A program made the translations under genes and the position numbers. A stretch of 53,096 bases of DNA from Acidobacteriota bacterium (lineage in GTDB: Bacteria > Acidobacteriota > Terriglobia > Bryobacterales > Bryobacteraceae): assembly GCA_026393985.1 (NCBI GenBank), contig JAPKZB010000057.1, positions 1 to 53,096 of the forward strand, written 5' to 3'. Under the pieces are notes generated by a model, which worked only from the letters and a program-made list of their open reading frames with translations, was not told the origin of the DNA and did not search any database. Shown here one piece after another: positions 47,812-53,096 of this stretch. Numbering within the stretch: position 1 is the first letter of the stretch; every line of letters begins with the position of its first letter.

Positions 47812-48903
47812 TTAGTACACCCCCTCCACCACCGACTTCTGGAACCGCGAAAACGGCCGCACGTTCCGCACCCCGTCCCACGGATACTGGTCGCACGGCG
47901 CCTCCCGCTCGCACTCATCGCGCTCCAAAAACCTCGGAATAAAAGTTTCTTTGGTCAACGTCGTCAGCCGCACCCGGCCCGTCTCCCCGTAGCCCACAAT
48001 CTTGGTGGCGTCATCGAAGTCCACCACCTCCAGCACCGCCCGCGGCACCGGCGGATAGTAAATAATCGCCCAGTTGTCCTCCGGTTCCGGCGCCTTATGC
48101 GTCGCCAGACCCATCAGCGTGTTGCCGTAAGTCGGCGCGAAGTAGATGTTCGGCCCGAGCAACTCCTCCACCGCGAACCGGTGGAACTGCGGCGTCATCT
48201 CCGTCCCCCCGCAGAAGACACCCTTGATCCCGGCCTTCTCGAGGTTGATCTTCTCGCACAACGCCTCGAGCAGCTTCGGCGTCGTGAACATGCACTTCAC
48301 CTCGTGCGCCCGCAGAATCGTCAGCGCCTGGTCAATGCAGTGCTGCTTGTACAGTTCGGCCTCCTGGATCTGCCCGCGCTTGATCAGCTTGATCACCCAC
48401 CGCGGATCCAGGTCCACCGAAAACGCAATCCCACCCCGGTGCTGCGCCAGATGCTCCACGGCCAGCCGTAGCCGCCGCGGACCGCTCGGCCCCAGCATCA
48501 ACCAATCCGATCCCTTCGGAAAGTGCTCGTCCGGCAGCGTCTCGGAAAAGTTCTCGTAGTCAATGCGGAAGTCGTCCATCTGCACCCGCGACTTCGGCAC
48601 CCCGGTCGATCCCCCGGTCTCAAACACGTACACCGGACGGTGCGCCAATCCCTTCGGCACCCACCGCCGCACGGGCCCCCCGCGCAGCTCATCGTCCTGA
48701 AAATTGCCAAACTTGTCGAGGTCGGCGTACGACGTCACCTCTTTCCGCGGGTCCCAGCCCGCCTCCTGGGCCCAGTTCAGCCAGAACGGGCAGCCCGTCT
48801 CCGGGTTGAAATGCCATTCCACCATCTCGCGCACATGAGCGTCCAGACGCTCCTTGCTCGCTTGTACTTTTACAAAAAGATCGGTCGGGGTCGCGGTACT
48901 CAT
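47812..48903 (-). CDS. Adenylate-forming enzyme, LuxE / phenylacetate-CoA-ligase-like
   Basis: About 363 aa from ATG 48903; an in-frame ATG at 48909 is also possible. The P-loop is YVFETGGSTGVPKSRVQ, and the A5-type motif is NIYFAPTYGNTLMGLA. It is short: the C-terminal domain that closes over the acyl group in ordinary acyl-CoA ligases is largely absent. That size fits the LuxE acyl-protein synthetase type. The gene lies directly upstream of the aldehyde dehydrogenase-like partner. Expected step: ATP-dependent activation of a fatty or aromatic acid. The chemical identity is not readable from sequence. Confidence 0.75.
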   Translation of the reverse strand: MSTATPTDLFVKVQASKERLDAHVREMVEWHFNPETGCPFWLNWAQEAGWDPRKEVTSYADLDKFGNFQDDELRGGPVRRWVPKGLAHRPVYVFETGGSTGVPKSRVQMDDFRIDYENFSETLPDEHFPKGSDWLMLGPSGPRRLRLAVEHLAQHRGGIAFSVDLDPRWVIKLIKRGQIQEAELYKQHCIDQALTILRAHEVKCMFTTPKLLEALCEKINLEKAGIKGVFCGGTEMTPQFHRFAVEELLGPNIYFAPTYGNTLMGLATHKAPEPEDNWAIIYYPPVPRAVLEVVDFDDATKIVGYGETGRVRLTTLTKETFIPRFLERDECEREAPCDQYPWDGVRNVRPFSRFQKSVVEGVY

Positions 48904-48911
48904 TGCCATAT

Positions 48912-48921
48912 ATCTTATTCT
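48912..48921. promoter_or_regulatory. Putative shared -10 region, AMP-ligase operon / PQQ-repeat protein
   Basis: Plus-strand TATTCT (48916-48921) ends 6 nt before ATG 48928. Minus-strand TAAGAT (48917-48912) ends 8 nt before ATG 48903. The hexamers overlap by two bases in an A/T-rich patch of otherwise very GC-rich DNA. No Shine-Dalgarno precedes either gene. Confidence 0.45.
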
Positions 48922-48927
48922 GATGTC

Positions 48928-50358
48928 ATGGCCCTGCCAATGTCGCGCATTTTTAAATCGGTTCTCCTCCTCCTTGCCGCCCTCGCCGCCGCCGCCGCTC
49001 TCATCTTCGGTGTCTTCGGCGGACGCCTCGATTTCGACGGCTCCGGCCGCCCCGCCCAGGTCCACTTCGACGCCCCCGAAGACCACGACAAAAAGCTCGA
49101 AGTCAGCCGCGCCCAGGCTCCCCCCGAACCCGCCCCCGCCCCCGTCCTTCTCCCCGTCGCCGCGTCCACCCCCACCCCCGAACCCGCCCCCACCCCCACC
49201 CCCGCCGTCCCCTACTGGACCGACTTCCGCGGCCCCCGCCGCGACGGCCACTACACCCAAACCAACATCCTCACCGCCTGGCCCAATGGCAAGCTCCAAC
49301 CCCTCTGGAAACAACCCATCGGCGGTGGCTGGGCCAGCTTCGTCATCGCCGGCGGCCTCGCCTTCACCATCGAACAGCGCAAAACCCAGGAAGTCATCGC
49401 CGCCTACGACGCCGCCACCGGCCGCGAACGCTGGACCCACCGCTACGACGCCGACTTCCAGGAGTCCATGGGCGGCCCCGGCCCCCGCGCCACCCCCACC
49501 TGGCACGACGGCAAACTCTACAGCCTCGGCGCCGAAGGCCACCTCATCGTCCTCGACGCCCCCACCGGCAAACTCCTCTGGCAGAAAAACATCCTCGACG
49601 ACAACAACGCCGAAAACCTCACCTGGGCCATGTCCGCCTCCCCCCTCATCGTCGACGACCTCGTCATCGTCCAGCCCGGCGGCCCCCAAAACAAAAGCAT
49701 CGTCGCCTATCACAAACTCACCGGCGCCAAAGTCTGGGGCAGCCTCAGCGAAAAGGCCGCCTACGCCTCCCCCGTCCTCGCCACCCTCAACGGCCAGCGC
49801 CAGATCCTCACCATGACCGCCACCCGCGCCGTCGGCCTCCACCCCGCCGATGGCAAGCTCCTCTGGGAGTACCCCTGGAAAACCGACTACGACGTCAACA
49901 GCTCCTCGCCCATCGTCGCCGGCCCCAACCGCGTCGTCCTCGCCTCCGGCTACGGCCACGGCGCCGCCCTCGTCGAAATCGCCCCCGGCGGCGCCGTCAA
50001 AACCATCTGGCAAAACAACAAACTCAAAACGAAGTTCTCCACCGCCGTCCTCCACGAAGGCTACCTCTACGGCCTCGACGACGCCATCCTCGCCTGCGTC
50101 GACGCCGCCACCGGCGAACAGAAGTGGAAAGGCGGTCGCTACGGCTACGGCCAACTCCTCCTCGCCCGCGGCCATCTCGTCATCACCACCGAACAGGGCG
50201 ACCTCGCCCTCGTCAAAGCCTCCCCCGCCGCCCACGAAGAACTCGCCCGCTTCCCGGCCCTCGACGGCAAAACCTGGAACGTCCCCGCCATCGCCGACGG
50301 TCGCCTCTTCGTCCGCAACACCCGCGAAATGGCTGCCTTCCAACTCGGCGCCCCGTAA
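48928..50358 (+). CDS. Membrane-anchored PQQ-repeat propeller protein
   Basis: 476 aa. One N-terminal anchor (SVLLLLAALAAAAALIFGVF) is followed by a Pro/Ala-rich linker (about residues 60-95) and then a beta-propeller of PQQ-like repeats: VIAAYDAATGRERWTHRY, LIVLDAPTGKLLWQKN, VGLHPADGKLLWEY and ILACVDAATGEQKWKGG. There is no heme site and no full quinoprotein catalytic set, so a scaffold role of the BamB or YncE kind is more likely than dehydrogenase activity. It is divergent from the adenylate-forming enzyme gene. Confidence 0.85.
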   Translation: MALPMSRIFKSVLLLLAALAAAAALIFGVFGGRLDFDGSGRPAQVHFDAPEDHDKKLEVSRAQAPPEPAPAPVLLPVAASTPTPEPAPTPTPAVPYWTDFRGPRRDGHYTQTNILTAWPNGKLQPLWKQPIGGGWASFVIAGGLAFTIEQRKTQEVIAAYDAATGRERWTHRYDADFQESMGGPGPRATPTWHDGKLYSLGAEGHLIVLDAPTGKLLWQKNILDDNNAENLTWAMSASPLIVDDLVIVQPGGPQNKSIVAYHKLTGAKVWGSLSEKAAYASPVLATLNGQRQILTMTATRAVGLHPADGKLLWEYPWKTDYDVNSSSPIVAGPNRVVLASGYGHGAALVEIAPGGAVKTIWQNNKLKTKFSTAVLHEGYLYGLDDAILACVDAATGEQKWKGGRYGYGQLLLARGHLVITTEQGDLALVKASPAAHEELARFPALDGKTWNVPAIADGRLFVRNTREMAAFQLGAP

Positions 50359-50380
50359 CTACCCTGCAATATTCGTGCGC

Positions 50381-50386
50381 GATACT
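50381..50386 (+). promoter_or_regulatory. Possible -10 (GATACT) before the TonB receptor
   Basis: GATACT ends 7 nt before ATG 50394, the same spacing as at other putative leaderless starts here, but its first base is off-consensus. The gene begins 35 nt after the preceding stop and could also be read through. Confidence 0.25.
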
Positions 50387-50393
50387 AACTTTG

Positions 50394-52832
50394 ATGCGCC
50401 TCTGCCTCCTGGCCCTCCTGAGCCTGCCCCTGCTCGCCGCCGACCTCCGCGGCAAGCTCGATAACGCCCCCTTCACCCGCGTCCTCCTCACCGCCCCCAA
50501 CGGCGCCATCCTCGCCGAAACCACCACGGATGCCAACGGCGAATACTTCTTCCAAAACGCCCCGCCCGACGCCCGCCCCGTCCCCGCCCTCCTCGTCACC
50601 GTCACCGCCCTCCGCGGCGCCGCCGTCGACGCCGCCGAATCCCCGCAGGTCGTCCTCAACGGCGGCAACCCCAACCCCACCGCCGCCCACGCACTCGCCG
50701 GCCAGCCCAACGTCCTCATCCAGCAAACCGGCGCCGGCCAGGTCTCCCCCTTCCTCCGCGGCCTCACCGGCTATCAGGTCCTCAACCTCATCGACGGCGT
50801 TCGCTTCAATAACTCCACCTTCCGCAGCGGCCCCAATCAGTACCTCGCCTACCTCGAACCCAGCCAGGCCGACCACGTCGAAGCCATGCTCGGCCCCACC
50901 GGCACCCAGTACGGCTCCGACGGCCTCGGCGGCACCATCCAGGTCCTCACCCGCCCCACCAACTTCTCCGATACGCCCCGCTGGTCCGGCCGTCTCTCTC
51001 TGAACAGCCAGTCCGCCGACCTCGGCGCCGGCGCCGCCGCCGAAGCCGCCCACAGCACCCCCAAACTCTTCGTCCTCTTCGGCGGTGCCGGCCATCGCCA
51101 CAACGACCTCCGCGCCGGCGGCGGCTACGACTCCCGCAACGTCCTCACCCGCCTCTACGGCCTACCCCGCGACCGCGTCAAATCCCTCCTCGGACCCCGC
51201 CTCCAGGACACCGCCTACACTCAGGCCGGCGCCCATGGCAAACTCGCCCTCCGCCCCTCCGCCACCCAGTCCCTCACCGGTTGGTACCAGCGCGGCGAAC
51301 TCTGGGGCATCCGCAACTACAAGGATCTCTGGGGCGGCCTCGGCCGTCTCACCAACGAGTTCACCCCCCAAATCCTCGACCTCGGCTACGTCCGCTACGA
51401 GAAACTCAACGCCGGCCCCTTCGACTCCCTCTCCGGCCGCCTCTCCCTCAACTCCCAGCAGGACGGCGGCATCCGTCAGAACCTCCGCCCCACCGACCCC
51501 GTCACCCGAGAATTCAACCGCGTCACCGCCTACGGCTACACCGGCCAGGGCGTCACCCACCTCCAGTCCCACACGCTCTTGGCTTTCGGCGCCGAACTCT
51601 ACGACGAACGCATCCGCTCCGTCCGCACGATCAATAACGCCCCCTCCCGGCCCCTCTATCCCAATAACTCGTCCTACCGCAGCGCCGGCTACTTCCTCCA
51701 AGGCTCGACGGAACTCCCCGCCCGCCTCCGCGCCGGCTACGGCCTCCGCTACACCCGCGTCAACTACGCCCAACTCACCTTCGCCGACTGGACCGGCCAC
51801 GCCTCCCTCTCCTACCGCCTCACCCCCTCCCTCGCCCTCCACGCCACCGGCAGCCGCGGCTTCCGAGCCCCCAATCTCAACGACCTCGGCGCCCTCGGTC
51901 TCAACGACCTCGGCTACGAAATCCCCGTCGTCGAAGCCCTCAACGCCAACCCTCTCCTCGCCGACTCCGCCGGCGAAGGCGCCCTCTCGAAAGGAACCCC
52001 CGCCCGCGCCCTCGGCTTTGAAACCCTTCGCAACGTCGAAGCCGGCCTCCAGTTCCGCTCCACCCGCCACTCCGCCCGCGTTCAATTCTTTGACGCGCTC
52101 CTTGCCAACCCCATCGTCCGCCGCACCCTCCTGTTCCCCGCCAACGCCATTCCCACCACGCTCGCCGGCCTCCCCGTCACCCCCATCCCCCCCACCGCCG
52201 CCCAGCGCGCCCAGGGCGTCGTCACCGTAGCCACGACGTTCGACCCCCGCGCCGTCAAAGCCTTTGTCAACGATGGAGCCTCCCGCTACTGGGGCGCCGA
52301 AACCCTCTGGCGCACCGACCTCACCACCCGCTGGCGCCTCCTCGCCAATTACTCCTACTTACTCGGCCGCGACTTATACCCCAACCGCAACATCCGCCGA
52401 CTCCCGCCCCAGCAGGGCGAGTTCGCCCTCCGCTACGCCCGCCGCTGGTACGTCGAAGCGGTGTTCCGCGCCAGCGGCACTCAGAGCCGCTTAAGCGGCG
52501 GTGATATCGACGATGAGCGCATCGGCGCCTCCCGCCGCCGCTCCGACATCGCCGATTTCTTCAACGGAGGCCGCGCCCCCAACCTCGGCGAGACCCTCCA
52601 GCAAATTCAGGACCGAGTCCTCCCCGGAGTTGCCAACGCCACCCGCGTCCCGCTTTACACGAGCACCTCCGGTTGGGCCACCTTGGAGATCCGCGGCTGG
52701 CTCCCCCTCGGCGAGCGCTGGAGCCTCTACGGAGGCATCGCCAACCTCACGGACCGCAACTACCGCCTCCACGGCTCCGGCATCGACGCCCCCGGCTGCA
52801 ACGCCTCCCTTGGCGCCCGCCTGACGTTCTAA
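50394..52832 (+). CDS. TonB-dependent receptor with N-terminal carboxypeptidase-regulatory domain
   Basis: About 812 aa. A signal peptide (LLALLSLPLLAADLRG) is followed by a short CarboxypepD_reg-like domain (TTTDANGEYFFQNAPPD). The plug is NVLIQQTGAGQVSPFLRGLT through DHVEAMLGPTGTQYGSDGLG. The beta-barrel ends with Arg-Leu-Thr-Phe, the terminal aromatic required for outer-membrane insertion. The plug-barrel signature LRGLTGYQVLNLIDGVRFN is clear. A classical N-terminal TonB box is not obvious. The carried substrate is unknown; the neighbouring PQQ-repeat protein may share it. Confidence 0.92.
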   Translation: MRLCLLALLSLPLLAADLRGKLDNAPFTRVLLTAPNGAILAETTTDANGEYFFQNAPPDARPVPALLVTVTALRGAAVDAAESPQVVLNGGNPNPTAAHALAGQPNVLIQQTGAGQVSPFLRGLTGYQVLNLIDGVRFNNSTFRSGPNQYLAYLEPSQADHVEAMLGPTGTQYGSDGLGGTIQVLTRPTNFSDTPRWSGRLSLNSQSADLGAGAAAEAAHSTPKLFVLFGGAGHRHNDLRAGGGYDSRNVLTRLYGLPRDRVKSLLGPRLQDTAYTQAGAHGKLALRPSATQSLTGWYQRGELWGIRNYKDLWGGLGRLTNEFTPQILDLGYVRYEKLNAGPFDSLSGRLSLNSQQDGGIRQNLRPTDPVTREFNRVTAYGYTGQGVTHLQSHTLLAFGAELYDERIRSVRTINNAPSRPLYPNNSSYRSAGYFLQGSTELPARLRAGYGLRYTRVNYAQLTFADWTGHASLSYRLTPSLALHATGSRGFRAPNLNDLGALGLNDLGYEIPVVEALNANPLLADSAGEGALSKGTPARALGFETLRNVEAGLQFRSTRHSARVQFFDALLANPIVRRTLLFPANAIPTTLAGLPVTPIPPTAAQRAQGVVTVATTFDPRAVKAFVNDGASRYWGAETLWRTDLTTRWRLLANYSYLLGRDLYPNRNIRRLPPQQGEFALRYARRWYVEAVFRASGTQSRLSGGDIDDERIGASRRRSDIADFFNGGRAPNLGETLQQIQDRVLPGVANATRVPLYTSTSGWATLEIRGWLPLGERWSLYGGIANLTDRNYRLHGSGIDAPGCNASLGARLTF

Positions 52833-52835
52833 TCC

Positions 52836-53096
52836 TTGCCGCACCGAATCGTCATCGACTACGACCCCGAAATAGATCGCTGCTCCGCCGTGTGCCCGGT
52901 CCTACCGGGCTGCGCCTCCGCCGGCGACACGGAGTCCAAAGCCCGCCGAAATATCGAAGAAGCAATCCGTCTCTATCGGAACTCTTCCGACCGGACAGTC
53001 AAAAGCGCACAGGCCGCGCAGGCCCGGCACCAACGGGCGAGGAACTCGGTCCTCCTGCCGGGCCGAAGCGAGTCCGTTGTGCGCGTTCCTCAGAAG
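52836..53096 (+). CDS. HicB-like protein, 3' end outside window
   Basis: An 87-codon open frame from TTG 52836, just 3 nt after the TonB receptor stop, runs off the right edge. The start HRIVIDYDPEIDRCSAVC and PVLPGCASAGDTESKARRNI with EEAIRLYR is the HicB RNase-H-like partner fold of type II HicAB toxin-antitoxin systems. A HicA would normally be adjacent; none is visible upstream, so it would have to lie beyond the edge, or this is a solitary HicB. After EEAIRLYR the sequence becomes basic and loses resemblance, so a frameshift or degenerate C-terminus is possible. Confidence 0.65.
   Translation, partial: MPHRIVIDYDPEIDRCSAVCPVLPGCASAGDTESKARRNIEEAIRLYRNSSDRTVKSAQAAQARHQRARNSVLLPGRSESVVRVPQK

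Noticed and set aside
48910-50343. Upstream part of the 843-codon minus-strand frame
   Set aside because: Gly/Glu/Val-rich shadow of the PQQ-repeat protein on the other strand; the real enzyme starts at 48903.

Overview
The window is high-GC bacterial chromosome. It suggests an Acidobacteriota genome, probably of the Bryobacterales/Solibacter type. That is inferred from the gene mix: Tat-type leaders on Gfo/Idh/MocA oxidoreductases and a sulfatase, an NHL-propeller protein, a very large FtsX-type permease, a TonB receptor with an N-terminal carboxypeptidase-regulatory domain, PQQ-type propeller proteins, and a System I cytochrome c maturation cluster with Cys-type CcmE. No rRNA, tRNA or CRISPR array was seen.

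Layout. 1-3.4 kb is a pile of mobile-element remains: an IS66 transposase entering from the left edge, an intact small serine recombinase, a decapitated IS4-family fragment and a frameshifted IS1380-like transposase. 3.4-4.0 kb has no convincing gene. 4.0-6.5 kb is a sulfatase/PIG-V-type mannosyltransferase pair; 6.5-12.4 kb holds a family 5 uracil-DNA glycosylase, an MgtA-like P-type ATPase, a secreted protein of unknown function and two small membrane proteins. 12.4-18.3 kb has two exported Gfo/Idh/MocA proteins, an exported FAH-family protein, a HupE/UreJ-like membrane protein and an NHL propeller. 18.3-19.2 kb is decayed (a methyltransferase with one stop, a coiled-coil gene with one deletion). 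19.2-24.6 kb is a minus-strand run: M20 peptidase, EamA transporter, DegP-type protease, peptidoglycan-binding-like protein and alanine dehydrogenase. A methyltransferase remnant fills 24.6-25.1 kb.

25.1-33.0 kb is a compact operon: ccmE, ccmF, ccmH, a CcmI-like zinc-ribbon protein, a carboxypeptidase-regulatory-like membrane protein, ccmA, ccmB, ccmC, a 49-residue ccmD and a ManD-like enolase-superfamily enzyme. Then come an aminotransferase, an exported S51 peptidase, and two long minus-strand operons. One (41.4 to 34.9 kb) joins a diheme quinoprotein dehydrogenase to three glycosyltransferases and two unknown proteins. The other (48.9 to 41.5 kb) joins an adenylate-forming enzyme and an aldehyde dehydrogenase-like enzyme (possibly a carboxylate-reducing pair) to a glycosyltransferase and an ABC exporter. 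The right end has a PQQ-repeat protein, a TonB-dependent receptor and a HicB-like protein cut by the window edge.

Two expression habits stand out. Within operons most neighbouring genes overlap by ATGA or GTGA. At operon starts a TAnnnT -10-like hexamer commonly sits 6-7 nt from the start codon with no Shine-Dalgarno sequence, which predicts leaderless mRNAs. Four head-to-head pairs have start codons only 18-24 bp apart and appear to share overlapping -10 elements.
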